64,000 nt of DNA, from NCBI GenBank assembly GCA_040768445.1, contig JAXGMV010000001.1, positions 2,542,001 to 2,606,000 on the forward strand. The letters are read 5' to 3'. The stretch comes from JAXGMV01 sp040768445. GTDB taxonomy: Bacteria; Chloroflexota; Anaerolineae; Anaerolineales; Anaerolineaceae. The notes below the pieces were generated by a model. That model was not told the DNA's origin. It saw only the letters and a program-made list of their open reading frames with translations, and made no database searches. A program made the position numbers and the translations under genes. Position 1 is the stretch's first letter; each line of letters opens with the position of its first letter. Positions 52,340-62,381 of the stretch are shown here, one piece after another.

Positions 52340-54903
52340 TAATCAAGTACCTGGTAAATTCTAACAGACTCATTTTGAAACGCTAAATGTAAATGGGTAT
52401 CAAATTTATTCGTATTTGCTCCGTACAATTGTTCTTCCATTGCACCAACATAAACATAATTAATTTGATACTCTTGAATAATTCTCTCAGCTTCTTCCCA
52501 ACTTGAGGATTTATACAGCAGTTCAATGTCAGGCTCCCTACTGCCAATTTCCTCTGCGCCACCTCGCCATTGGGATTCATGCCCTGGCCATCCTAACACT
52601 GTGGCAAGCCCTGTTCTGGTTGATACCCTAGCATAACCAGAATAACTGCCACCAATTGCCTCGGCAACAACACCATCACCATTATCAGCGAGCCACATCA
52701 TCGCTGCATATTCTTCAGGTTGGTATCTGGCATACACCTGATCTCCATCCAATGAGAGTTGTGCCAAGCTCGCCTGTGATATTCTTGAGGACAAACCAAA
52801 AAATGGGTACAGCAATCCTGATCCTATGACCAATGTCCATACAACAATGTAACCGGTTTTAAGGTAAATATTACGAACACTCTTAACTAATTCCACACTG
52901 GTATACGCCCCTGCGATTGCCAGCAAAAGCCATGCCTGGTAATAGAACTTAAAAATAGTGTTCATTCTCCAGCCAAACTGATCACGTAAATAAAAGAATT
53001 CTGGCACCAGGATCAACCCAAAACCAGCGAGCATAAGCACAAGCATAAAAGTATCAACCGGCTTTCTGTTATTGAATCTGCTATCTATAGGTATATCTTG
53101 ATCGTCATTGCTGGTTTTGATTAATGCAGTGAATATCAAGGTTAAAATTGCCCAGAGGAAAATCCAGGCGCCGGGTGTCATCAGTCTGTCCATCATGCTA
53201 TTTGAAAGCAGCTCTCCTGCAGAATTGCTTTCATGCAAACCGAGCAGATAATTCCCCAACTGGCCTAGCGAAGTGCTGATCAGTCCGAGGGTAAATATCA
53301 ACCCGGTAAATAGGTAGGATAACGCCCAAATACCAAACACAATTATTGAGCTGTAAACTAAACCTTTTTTAATAGATTGCCAATCAAAATAGTCAAAAAC
53401 TTTTTTCAAAAGCCAGCAACTAATTGGTAGTAGAAAAGGCGCAAACATAACTACAAACGAGATGCCGCGGGTGTAGAATCCAAGGCTTGGAAGGAATCCA
53501 CCAGCCTGGGAATCAAATCCCAGGAAAAATGGGAGGAAAAGCACTAAACTTAGAATTCCAACAGTAATGATGACTTCAAGCAATTGAAAAACAAAAGAGA
53601 AAGTAATTTTTTTCCAGCTGATCGAAATACTGGTAAATACCAAACCCGTTACCATCAGGTAAATTGGAAAGTCCCAGACATTTAGGAAGGAAAGCGCACC
53701 CAATGCCAATGTTAGAAACCAAAATACTGGTGAGAAAAGCCAGCCAGAATGAGTTTTATTTTCCTTATTCGATAATCGGCCGGTTATCACCCCCTCGATG
53801 AAGTTAAATACGCCAATTCCAATCTGCTTTTCCCCCAGATTAGTAAGATACACGCAATATAAGATGGCGATGACTAACAGAACAAAAGGCATGCTGTAGA
53901 CATGTGGGTGCAGGTCACCCAGCAGATATGAGAAAAATGGAAATTCATCAATGATTTCCTTTGATGTTCCTTGTTGGGTAAAATCCTGTAACACCCGGGA
54001 TGCACGCCACCACCAGATACCGTTGACACGTTCTGGAACAAAACCGAGAGGTAAACTTGGCGGCTGATTGAGCTCCTGAATATTCAGCCAATTCCAAAAC
54101 CTTGATGACCAAACACCTTCAGACTGCTTCCAAAAAATACCTTTGCTGTGTAAAACCTCAAGCAGTCCTTCCAGGTTGCTGACTATCAAGATAAATAACG
54201 GCGCAAGCAGTGCCTGATAATTAATTCCACTATGATTGTCATCATCGCCTGTTGTTTCTCTGTTATTTACAACCGCTTGTCGTTTTGGATGCAGCATATT
54301 AGTGAGAAGGTCATAGGAAGCTTGAGACACCAACCCAAAAAGCATGGCTAATGTAATATTGAACCCCACAGCCCCGCTTATGCCTGTGAGTTTGCAGAGC
54401 ATTGCTGTCATCAAATAACCAAAATAGTAATAAGAAATTGCATAGCCTGACAGCCATGGATCATGTGGTGGAAAATCTGTGGAGTTGAGAATGGCATTGA
54501 TGAAAGCCAACTCCATGGGTTTTTCAGTTCCTGAGATTTCCGGGTTAATCGAGCGTATGAATGCCCAACCCAAAAAACCAGCTAGAAATACCACTTCACT
54601 CACAAGGATAGACCTCCACTGGCGCTTCACCCAGCTTAGGAGCTGTCCAAAACCGGCTGATTTATTCATTAGATATGCGATAATCACGAAAGGAATCAGT
54701 GAAAAGCAAATTCCCTCAATGGTGTTGGTAATCACCTTGAGCGAAGTGCTTAACCAGAAAATGTAGCCCCATATTAGCAATGTGGTGATTTTTGCGAAAC
54801 CATAACCACGGGTAGTAAAAACTTTAAATAAGCGGAAATTGATGGCAAGCCCAATTAATGACCCCATGAACAATACTGCATACCAGGCAAGCAGGGACGA
54901 CAT
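52339..54903 (-). CDS. Chlor_Arch_YYY (DUF2298) membrane protein, single-domain form
   Basis: 854 residues, strongly hydrophobic. It matches the description of the Chlor_Arch_YYY/DUF2298 family (Archaea and Chloroflexi; function unknown): GYAISYYYFGYLMTA near residue 156, SYLLGDLHPHVYSMP near 328, and MNTIFKFYYQAWLLL near 646, then a soluble end (last 130 residues). I place the start at ATG 54903, which follows GGAG by seven bases and lies one base after the stop of the upstream fusion gene. The layout (many helices, acidic/His extracytoplasmic loops, soluble C-terminus) fits a GT-C enzyme, but activity is unproven. Confidence 0.82.
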   Translation of the reverse strand: MSSLLAWYAVLFMGSLIGLAINFRLFKVFTTRGYGFAKITTLLIWGYIFWLSTSLKVITNTIEGICFSLIPFVIIAYLMNKSAGFGQLLSWVKRQWRSILVSEVVFLAGFLGWAFIRSINPEISGTEKPMELAFINAILNSTDFPPHDPWLSGYAISYYYFGYLMTAMLCKLTGISGAVGFNITLAMLFGLVSQASYDLLTNMLHPKRQAVVNNRETTGDDDNHSGINYQALLAPLFILIVSNLEGLLEVLHSKGIFWKQSEGVWSSRFWNWLNIQELNQPPSLPLGFVPERVNGIWWWRASRVLQDFTQQGTSKEIIDEFPFFSYLLGDLHPHVYSMPFVLLVIAILYCVYLTNLGEKQIGIGVFNFIEGVITGRLSNKENKTHSGWLFSPVFWFLTLALGALSFLNVWDFPIYLMVTGLVFTSISISWKKITFSFVFQLLEVIITVGILSLVLFLPFFLGFDSQAGGFLPSLGFYTRGISFVVMFAPFLLPISCWLLKKVFDYFDWQSIKKGLVYSSIIVFGIWALSYLFTGLIFTLGLISTSLGQLGNYLLGLHESNSAGELLSNSMMDRLMTPGAWIFLWAILTLIFTALIKTSNDDQDIPIDSRFNNRKPVDTFMLVLMLAGFGLILVPEFFYLRDQFGWRMNTIFKFYYQAWLLLAIAGAYTSVELVKSVRNIYLKTGYIVVWTLVIGSGLLYPFFGLSSRISQASLAQLSLDGDQVYARYQPEEYAAMMWLADNGDGVVAEAIGGSYSGYARVSTRTGLATVLGWPGHESQWRGGAEEIGSREPDIELLYKSSSWEEAERIIQEYQINYVYVGAMEEQLYGANTNKFDTHLHLAFQNESVRIYQVLD

Positions 54904-54904
54904 C

Positions 54905-57900
54905 TTATTGCTCCTTGATAACCCGGTAAATCGATGTCTGCTTGTCCTGGTAGACCGGCTCCCAGAGTGCCCCATCCCATTCGGCGAATTTCGACAGACC
55001 TTCAGCTGTATACGTAATTTTTTCCAATTGTCCAACAACTATATAGGAAACATCAAATTTCATTAGGAAATTTTCTGTGCTTATCAAATCCTTTGTTTGG
55101 TAGAATTCGCCCACCGCAGCAACCCGCTCAAAGACCTGGTTTGAATTTGATATTGCTCGCTGTTGGCGTTGATGCCAATTCCAACCTACAACGCCGGGTA
55201 ACCCGGTATAAATGGAAAATCGTGATCCCCAGCGGTATTCTGGAATGTTAGCTTCCACAATCACTGGTGACCCGGTCACATTGTCCTGCATCCATTGAAT
55301 AGCCGCATAATCCTGGCTCAAGTCCATATCCACACCATTTTCAAAATATGTTGAATGAGGCATAAATGCCATGCCATCTAGTGTGTGTGGTGCATCATCA
55401 CTGATCCGGTCATTGATTTTATCGGTCGTTGCCAGCAGTGGAAATAGCATGACTGATCCAGTTAAAAGTATCATGGGAATCAACCACGCTGTCCTCCAAC
55501 GGGGCAGCCATTCATCCATAATTGATTGGACCGACCAGATCAAACCTGCAGCGCCACCGATGGATAGCATCGTCCAGGCTTGTAAATAAAATTTGAACAC
55601 AGTGTTCATTCTGCCAATATCGCCTTCAATGACAACCAATTCCACAACCAGAGTAAGTGTCAAGCCAGTACCGATCAGGAATAAAACAAAGCGTTTAATC
55701 TCATCCTGTCCACTACGAAGTAGCAATATTACAGTCCAAATACCTAATGGAATCACAATGATTGCAATGGAAACGCCCATGAACAGCAAAACAACCAGCA
55801 TCGTAGCCATCAAAATCAGTCCCAGGTAGCCTATTGAACGATAGGGATACAGTTTTTTCAACGATGAAAGCGGCGTTGCTGCCATCCAGTTCCTTGTCTC
55901 CCAAATGTACCAGGTAGAAATTATGAACAGCAGATAACCCCAGTGGATCAAATAAGAACCAAGTGGCGAGTTGTCACCCTGCCAAAACATAATTTTTGTA
56001 TAAGCCTGCCCATACCAGTCAGAGAAAGGTTTAAACAATAATGCTGACAGTATTATGAAAAACCCTATTGAGGCAGCAAGGATAATCCATTGCTTATATT
56101 TATCAATCGAATAAAGTTTGTAATTATGCAGCTGCTTGACGCCGGTAAACAAAATCGCCAGGCAGCAGATAACAAGATAAGTGTAATAATCCCAGGTATT
56201 GGTTGGTTTTAGCATACCAACAATCCATGCGCCGCCCGCCAGGGTGATCGCACCTGAAATGATGATCTCTTTTCTGTTACCAAAATGCCCTTGCCACTGA
56301 TGCCTGATAAATGACACAGCCCAGATTAGCGCCAGCAGTGTGATGGGTAATGCCATCATATGCGCATGCGGGTCACCGTACAAAAAAGTGAAGGCTGGGA
56401 ACTCAGTGATCACATCTCCTGGAATTGCCCTACTGGGTATCCAATACCAGTCTCCCGGGGCATACGGCAGCTTTTGCCCAGACAAAGTTTTAGCAAAGCC
56501 TTGAAACGTCCAGCCAAGTTTAGCAATTATGCCAGCATCCTCAAAATAGCCGTCTGCCAACCGTTGAAATCCCTGCCAGATCATTCTGACAGTGCCAAGA
56601 TTACCAATAAATTGATACAAAACGACAGCGCCAATTCCAGCCAGGTAAGCATAAATGGGTTGATATTTTTTCTCTGCCACTATATCCGAAAGGGAGAATT
56701 GCTTGACGCGTTGATTAAACACATCATACAAATTCCACCCTATTGTAAAAACGCCCAATCCTGTAAAACAGAAAACTGTGATCAGCAGCAGGTTATAACC
56801 AATTGATGGTAAGATCCCAAGCCACTTAATCAACACACCATAGATGACAAACCCATAGTAATAGTAATTAATATATCCACCGGCAAACCAGGGATCATAA
56901 GGTGGGAAAACGTTGCTTTTGATAATTGCGTTCAGGTACGAAAAGTCCATTGGTTTTTCGCCACCTTTATACGGATGCCACAAGTCCGGGTTTCCTAAAC
57001 GAATTGATAAGAATATTACAAACAAGGCAAGGGAGATTATTTCTATGTAGAAGATGTACTTCTTGTCACTTCTTATCTGTTCCAGCAAATGATCTTTTGT
57101 CTTAAAGGCTGCCACAGCGTTAATTATTAGCAGACCAACAAAAACCAATGTAATTATGGTTCTTGAAACTACTATTCCAGCTGACCCTAATATCCACACG
57201 CACCAGGCAAGGGCAAAGAGTCCAATAATCTTGGATAGACTATATCCTCTGTCAGGAAGCCCTCTGAATATTAGACTGGTCAGTGGATAAAAAACAATCC
57301 CCAGGATAACCAGCATCAAGTACCACAACAGTGCACCCAATATCGGTATCTGATTATGAAGTGCCAGCCGATTGAACAGCTCAGACCATGTGCCGCCTGT
57401 CCTTTGTATGTGCTGTATCTCCTCCGTTAGCATGGGGTTGATTGTTTTCCTGGACGCTTCCTTTGGTGTCAAATGAACAACTTGTGACAAATCAACAGCA
57501 TTGAATATATCTCTGACTTTTTCACCGGAATAATTACCGGTTTTTTTGAATATCAGCACCTTAGGGTGATCGTAAACCGTAAAGGCTTCTTCAGCGTATT
57601 GCGAGTTGACCTGCAAACTGCCCAGCGTTGGTTCTGATTGGAAGGTCTTAATCAAGTCAAAACCAAGATTGCCAGAATACATGCCTGGCACAGCATCGCT
57701 GTAGCACCGGTATATATCCTGATCTTCAGGACATCCGATCAATTCACGATAGTATGTGTTTGCCAATGGGTAACGTTCAGGTATTTGTACAACTGAGCCC
57801 CACTGTCTTGAAGAAGAGATGAATAAATAGTCTGCCTGATCCAGGATACTGATGAAACGTTCACGTTTGGTTTCATCTTCGTCCCAGTACATTTCAAAAT

Positions 57901-60229
57901 TTAACTCCGTACGGTATATTCCGGAAGAGTAATCAAAGGGCGAGAAACCATGTAAACTGACAGGTAAAGGATCATCCCAGCTGGTTTCGTTTGCCTGCTT
58001 ACTGCCATAAAATGCGATTTGTCCTGTTTCAGACACGTTCTCGATGACCAGTCTGTACTGACGATCCTTATCAAGAGCCAATGGCGTTGAAACCTCGGCG
58101 GAATAGGATTCACCCCGCACATCGCCTGTTGGAACAAATTGTTCTTCAAGAAGTGCCACAAATTCTTGCTCGGCAGGCGTGTACTCAGAAACAGTGATTC
58201 TTAAGGTTTTTTCAGTGGTATCACCCAGCCAATCCACAATATGCGGGAAGTAGACGCTCTCCAGCATGCCGCTCTCAACTGGAGAAAATATCGTCTCATA
58301 GATCATACCGGCACCCAGGGTTTCAACTGGGTCAGGTAAAGCCAACTGAGTTTCCAATAATCCATCAAGTAACTTCAATTGGATTGGTCCAGATAACCTC
58401 AACGAGTCGGCTTCATCATGAGTGTAGGCATGCAGGTAATATGTTACGTTTTCTTCCAACAAGATATTTGGAGCAAATGCAACGGAATACGCTTTTCCGC
58501 GCGGGTCAGGCTGTGCCTGAAACGTATCCGCCAGCAAACCGGTACTGATAACGTTTTGACCATCTCTATCCGTTGACACCTGTGTGATCAACGTTTTGGG
58601 ATGCGACGCCAGTATCGGATCAATTAAGTAGGTAAAAGAGGCGTCCAGCAAATAGACATCTGCTTTGAGCGTGAACGCCACTGTGAGCCGATTTTCAGAA
58701 GAAATCTCTCGACCATTTTTGAACGGCAGTGGATGATTTTTTACTTCACCATTCACATTAATTTGCAGGTTAATTGCCGATGGCACATTCTGATAAATCC
58801 ACTCGCTTGCTGCTACCCTTGTGACTGGTCTGGTGTAGATCCGGGTGAAAGCATAACTATACGCAAATGTTGTAAGTACTACCCCAGAAATCAGAATTGC
58901 TGTAGCTGCACGAACGAATTTAGTCCAAAAGCCTTTGCTTCCAACTATCCCAATTCGATTCACCTTTTCCCACAGCATGATTAATCCCCAGCCTGCAATG
59001 ATGGCTAAAGTAGGGTAAACGGGTAGTTGATAACGCATGCTGCGAGTAAAGTTAATGGACTGCAAGGTAAAATAAATGGCTGTCCAACCCCACAGGATAA
59101 AATGGATGCGCCACTGCCCTTTGACCATCTTCCAGGCCATCAATAGAAAGCTTGTCCAGGCAGTAACACCCATTGCGATGCCCATACCCCAAAACACCAT
59201 GTTTTTGAGTGCAAACGTAATGGGTCTTCTTGCCCACTGAAGCGCAGGAGGGAAATCAACATTTCCAGCGCTCATTTGGGAGAGTTCTCGCATATTGCTG
59301 AGCCAACGCGGGTTCAACATCAAACCGAAGAAGCCAGGTCCGGCAAACGCGTAAGGCTGCAGTATTCTGAATGTGATAACGCTGACAAACGCAGCAATAA
59401 TAGTATTCCGGATAAATATAAGCGTTTGCACCTTCTGCATCTCTTTTGGAGTGTGAAACAATTCAACACCCAGGATAATTGGCAGCAGTACTGCAATGGG
59501 TGCAGAGCTGATTTTTGATGCAGCAGCCATGCCCAGGGACAAACCAAAAAAGACAAATAACCATAATCCAGACCAATTCCCTCGCAAAAAGGCAATTGTT
59601 CCGTGATCATCACCTGATTGGGAAGACAGGTTCTCTATAACTGAGTTATTTCTACTCCACTGCTGAATGAGAACAATGAAATAAAGCGAGAGAACCAGGA
59701 AGAAATTGGCAAATACGTCTACTGTGAAAAAATGAGATTGTTGAATTTGCAGGACAGCAAAGGATGAAAACCCTGCTGCCAATACTGCAATAGACCATCG
59801 CTTGTAAAGTTTCAGGGCAATCAAGAAGACAACAAGGCAGGTTAAGATATCAGCAACTGCAGATACAGCCCTGCCAATCAGGTATACCTGGTCATATCCG
59901 GTTTGGTCCAACCACTCAGCAAGATACCTGACTACAAAGATTGGGAATGTTCCGTACACATAGAAACCATGACCAACATTGTGGGGGTTAAGCGTCGAAT
60001 TGTCGGTGTCAAAGTACTCAGCGAGTGAATTGACAGGCCGAATCGCTGTTTCAACCATTGTCAGAAAACGCTCATCAGGATGCAGATGTTGATTCTCATC
60101 CCAATTCAATCCTGTAAACCGCAGTATCGTGCCGACACTAATAAACACGATCAGCAAAAGAATCCAGAACAATTTACTTCTGGGATCAGATTTCTGATTT
60201 TGATGAGATCTGTTTTGATCGTTCAACAT
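54905..60229 (-). CDS. Three-part GT39-like / beta-rich / Chlor_Arch_YYY fusion protein
   Basis: 1774 residues. Residues 20-460 are a GT-C glycosyltransferase with the catalytic-type HPDERFLTM (H50-P-D52-E53) in the first outer loop and about ten helices. Residues about 470-960 are hydrophilic and beta-rich (repeated pieces such as YSVAFAPNILLEENVTYYLHAY and YSAEVSTPLALDKDRQYRLVIEN look like similar carbohydrate-binding-type strands), predicted outside the membrane. From about 985 on there is a DUF2298 domain: INYYYYGFVIYG near 1121, TFLYGDPHAHMMALP near 1285, and RMNTVFKFYLQAWTML near 1540, plus a soluble end. So one chain holds two GT-C-like membrane units and a lumenal-type module. ATG at 60229; it lies 16 bases after the GT39 gene. 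Confidence 0.82.
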   Translation of the reverse strand: MLNDQNRSHQNQKSDPRSKLFWILLLIVFISVGTILRFTGLNWDENQHLHPDERFLTMVETAIRPVNSLAEYFDTDNSTLNPHNVGHGFYVYGTFPIFVVRYLAEWLDQTGYDQVYLIGRAVSAVADILTCLVVFLIALKLYKRWSIAVLAAGFSSFAVLQIQQSHFFTVDVFANFFLVLSLYFIVLIQQWSRNNSVIENLSSQSGDDHGTIAFLRGNWSGLWLFVFFGLSLGMAAASKISSAPIAVLLPIILGVELFHTPKEMQKVQTLIFIRNTIIAAFVSVITFRILQPYAFAGPGFFGLMLNPRWLSNMRELSQMSAGNVDFPPALQWARRPITFALKNMVFWGMGIAMGVTAWTSFLLMAWKMVKGQWRIHFILWGWTAIYFTLQSINFTRSMRYQLPVYPTLAIIAGWGLIMLWEKVNRIGIVGSKGFWTKFVRAATAILISGVVLTTFAYSYAFTRIYTRPVTRVAASEWIYQNVPSAINLQINVNGEVKNHPLPFKNGREISSENRLTVAFTLKADVYLLDASFTYLIDPILASHPKTLITQVSTDRDGQNVISTGLLADTFQAQPDPRGKAYSVAFAPNILLEENVTYYLHAYTHDEADSLRLSGPIQLKLLDGLLETQLALPDPVETLGAGMIYETIFSPVESGMLESVYFPHIVDWLGDTTEKTLRITVSEYTPAEQEFVALLEEQFVPTGDVRGESYSAEVSTPLALDKDRQYRLVIENVSETGQIAFYGSKQANETSWDDPLPVSLHGFSPFDYSSGIYRTELNFEMYWDEDETKRERFISILDQADYLFISSSRQWGSVVQIPERYPLANTYYRELIGCPEDQDIYRCYSDAVPGMYSGNLGFDLIKTFQSEPTLGSLQVNSQYAEEAFTVYDHPKVLIFKKTGNYSGEKVRDIFNAVDLSQVVHLTPKEASRKTINPMLTEEIQHIQRTGGTWSELFNRLALHNQIPILGALLWYLMLVILGIVFYPLTSLIFRGLPDRGYSLSKIIGLFALAWCVWILGSAGIVVSRTIITLVFVGLLIINAVAAFKTKDHLLEQIRSDKKYIFYIEIISLALFVIFLSIRLGNPDLWHPYKGGEKPMDFSYLNAIIKSNVFPPYDPWFAGGYINYYYYGFVIYGVLIKWLGILPSIGYNLLLITVFCFTGLGVFTIGWNLYDVFNQRVKQFSLSDIVAEKKYQPIYAYLAGIGAVVLYQFIGNLGTVRMIWQGFQRLADGYFEDAGIIAKLGWTFQGFAKTLSGQKLPYAPGDWYWIPSRAIPGDVITEFPAFTFLYGDPHAHMMALPITLLALIWAVSFIRHQWQGHFGNRKEIIISGAITLAGGAWIVGMLKPTNTWDYYTYLVICCLAILFTGVKQLHNYKLYSIDKYKQWIILAASIGFFIILSALLFKPFSDWYGQAYTKIMFWQGDNSPLGSYLIHWGYLLFIISTWYIWETRNWMAATPLSSLKKLYPYRSIGYLGLILMATMLVVLLFMGVSIAIIVIPLGIWTVILLLRSGQDEIKRFVLFLIGTGLTLTLVVELVVIEGDIGRMNTVFKFYLQAWTMLSIGGAAGLIWSVQSIMDEWLPRWRTAWLIPMILLTGSVMLFPLLATTDKINDRISDDAPHTLDGMAFMPHSTYFENGVDMDLSQDYAAIQWMQDNVTGSPVIVEANIPEYRWGSRFSIYTGLPGVVGWNWHQRQQRAISNSNQVFERVAAVGEFYQTKDLISTENFLMKFDVSYIVVGQLEKITYTAEGLSKFAEWDGALWEPVYQDKQTSIYRVIKEQ

Positions 60230-60245
60230 TGCTGATAAGAAACCC

Positions 60246-62369
60246 TTATGGTATGGCAGGGATGATGTAAATCAAAAATTCTTTGCCACTAATTTTACTG
60301 GCATAGATCCAAAAATTACCATTATCGTACACAGATTGAAGTGTTGTCAAAGCATCATGATCTTCAGGCTTCAGGATAAACAGCTTTGTTCCAAGCTGCA
60401 ATGTTGTGCTTCGAATCTGATCAATCCATAGAGCAAAATCTTTTCCGGGCACCCCAGCATTAATCCCAACCAGCCTGGTGTCGACCCAGTGTGGGTATGG
60501 GATGACGTAAGCAGTATCATAGCTCCCAACAGAATGAGCAAAATGGTTGATGAAAGTGCCTATCTCAGACGTGTTGAGAGCACTTTTCATAAACTGTTGA
60601 TCGTATTGTTTGAAAACAAGATTGAAATTGCTTGCAGTAGTCCAAAAAATCAGAATTGCCACAATGCCGGCTCGAGCAAATATCAATGGTCCATGTTTTG
60701 TACCTATAGACAGGTTTTTCCACAACGATGTTACTCCAATACCTGCCAGCACAAAAATAGGTATCATCGCGCCAGCAGACCTGTTGAGCGATGGATTTTC
60801 TTCAGGAAAGGCAAGCGACAAAATCGAAGGCAGCATCAGGAGAGGGATTGATATCAGAAGGAAAAGATCCCGCCAATCATGTGTCTTGATGTATCTATAA
60901 ATCACGAGAATAACACCGCTGAGAAACAATACTGCGGTAACAGTATCAAGTGCTGGGCGGTCAGGAATACTGTGAACCCAAATGTTTCCATTTTTCCAGA
61001 ATGGCATCATGATTGATTTCCACAAGTTTTCAAGGAATATAATCACAATTGAACCGGGATAATCACGTTCCAGTGTGCCTAGCCTTGAGAGCATTCGATA
61101 GCTGAACATGTCTGGATTTTCTATAGCATAGCGAGCCAATGGCAAAAACACCACCAGCGAAATAATCACCAATACGAACAATGCCTTAACTGTAAGTGTT
61201 TCATTGACTCGATTTTTTGAGTGCATCCAAAACAGGAGAAACCCTGCCAGGATTAGAAACGGCATCACCCTGAACGCGCTGTAGCCGTGCATTCCTAAGC
61301 CAAGCAGCAAACCAGAAATAATTAAATTGTTAAGGCTGCGTGTTCGCAAACCTCTTATTAGGAAATACAAAACAGGTGCAGCAAACAAAGGATAAAACGC
61401 ATACCTGAGACCTACTCTTGAGATAATGTTTGGCCAATATCCAATTCCCATCAAAAAGGTTGCCGCCAACCCGCTGGATTTTCCACCGTATTCTTTTCCA
61501 AGAAGATAAACAAAGATGAGTGATATTAATCCAGCAATTGCAGTTCCGAGTTTTAGGCTGAGAAAAGAGATACCCGTGCCAAAATACCTGGCAATGAAAG
61601 CTGTCAGGTAAATCTGGAAACCTTCTCTACCGGTGTTGCGTGGGAAAAATATTGGTGTCTGCCCATTGAGAACATCCATGACATCAAGCAGTTTTTCAGC
61701 GTGATCACTCCACATCTCGCCTGGAACAAGATTGAGCCTGTAAAACCGGAAGAAAAGGACTATTCCGATAATTATGAAAGTTAACAACAACCACTTACTG
61801 ATTCTTATGTTGATTCCATCTAAAGATATGATGGCCTTGAAGGTCTCTGATAGACTCTTATTCCGTAGAGGTATTTTCAAAAATGCGAGTACTGTAAAGA
61901 AAATCGTAGAAATCCACAATAACACGTTGACTGTTGTAAACTGATTATTGGTAAGCGCAGCGGTGCTGATCAAAAAAAGAACACCTGCTGATATTGCGGC
62001 AGGTTTATTGAACTTGATCGCAAAATCATCAGCGGTGGTTTCTTCTAATTTAGCTTGAATATCCGGAGTCGATTTGTTTAACCCAAATACGAGAGTTATC
62101 AACGCTGCAATATAGAGAATGATTCCTACAGGTGCATTTCGTACAGGCGGAGACAAAACCACCTGTGCACTGATAGCCAATATCAGGAATAAACAGGTCA
62201 AACCATATAGTGATTTGACTTTGTCTTCACGCGTACCGTCAACACTTTTATCATCTACCAGGTTTTCTTTCAAACTACCTTGAAATATGTGTTTCAAGGA
62301 CTCCTGGCTATCATTATTGAAAGTCAGCAATGATTTGAGATAATCAAGTACGCTGGGTTCTTTATCCAC
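60246..62369 (-). CDS. GT39-like membrane glycosyltransferase with long N-terminal region
   Basis: 707 residues. Residues 1-55 are hydrophilic and cytoplasmic, then two membrane hairpins, then the GT-C core from about residue 200 with VPGEMWSDHAEKLLDVM as the candidate acidic loop, FPRNTGREGFQIYLTAF, and MGIGYWPNIISRVGLRYAFYPL. The C-terminal 110 residues are extracytoplasmic. GTG start at 62369 behind GAGGA. Family resemblance is to ArnT/PMT-type enzymes; donor and acceptor unknown. Confidence 0.78.
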   Translation of the reverse strand: MDKEPSVLDYLKSLLTFNNDSQESLKHIFQGSLKENLVDDKSVDGTREDKVKSLYGLTCLFLILAISAQVVLSPPVRNAPVGIILYIAALITLVFGLNKSTPDIQAKLEETTADDFAIKFNKPAAISAGVLFLISTAALTNNQFTTVNVLLWISTIFFTVLAFLKIPLRNKSLSETFKAIISLDGINIRISKWLLLTFIIIGIVLFFRFYRLNLVPGEMWSDHAEKLLDVMDVLNGQTPIFFPRNTGREGFQIYLTAFIARYFGTGISFLSLKLGTAIAGLISLIFVYLLGKEYGGKSSGLAATFLMGIGYWPNIISRVGLRYAFYPLFAAPVLYFLIRGLRTRSLNNLIISGLLLGLGMHGYSAFRVMPFLILAGFLLFWMHSKNRVNETLTVKALFVLVIISLVVFLPLARYAIENPDMFSYRMLSRLGTLERDYPGSIVIIFLENLWKSIMMPFWKNGNIWVHSIPDRPALDTVTAVLFLSGVILVIYRYIKTHDWRDLFLLISIPLLMLPSILSLAFPEENPSLNRSAGAMIPIFVLAGIGVTSLWKNLSIGTKHGPLIFARAGIVAILIFWTTASNFNLVFKQYDQQFMKSALNTSEIGTFINHFAHSVGSYDTAYVIPYPHWVDTRLVGINAGVPGKDFALWIDQIRSTTLQLGTKLFILKPEDHDALTTLQSVYDNGNFWIYASKISGKEFLIYIIPAIP

Positions 62370-62381
62370 TGGGTTATTTCC

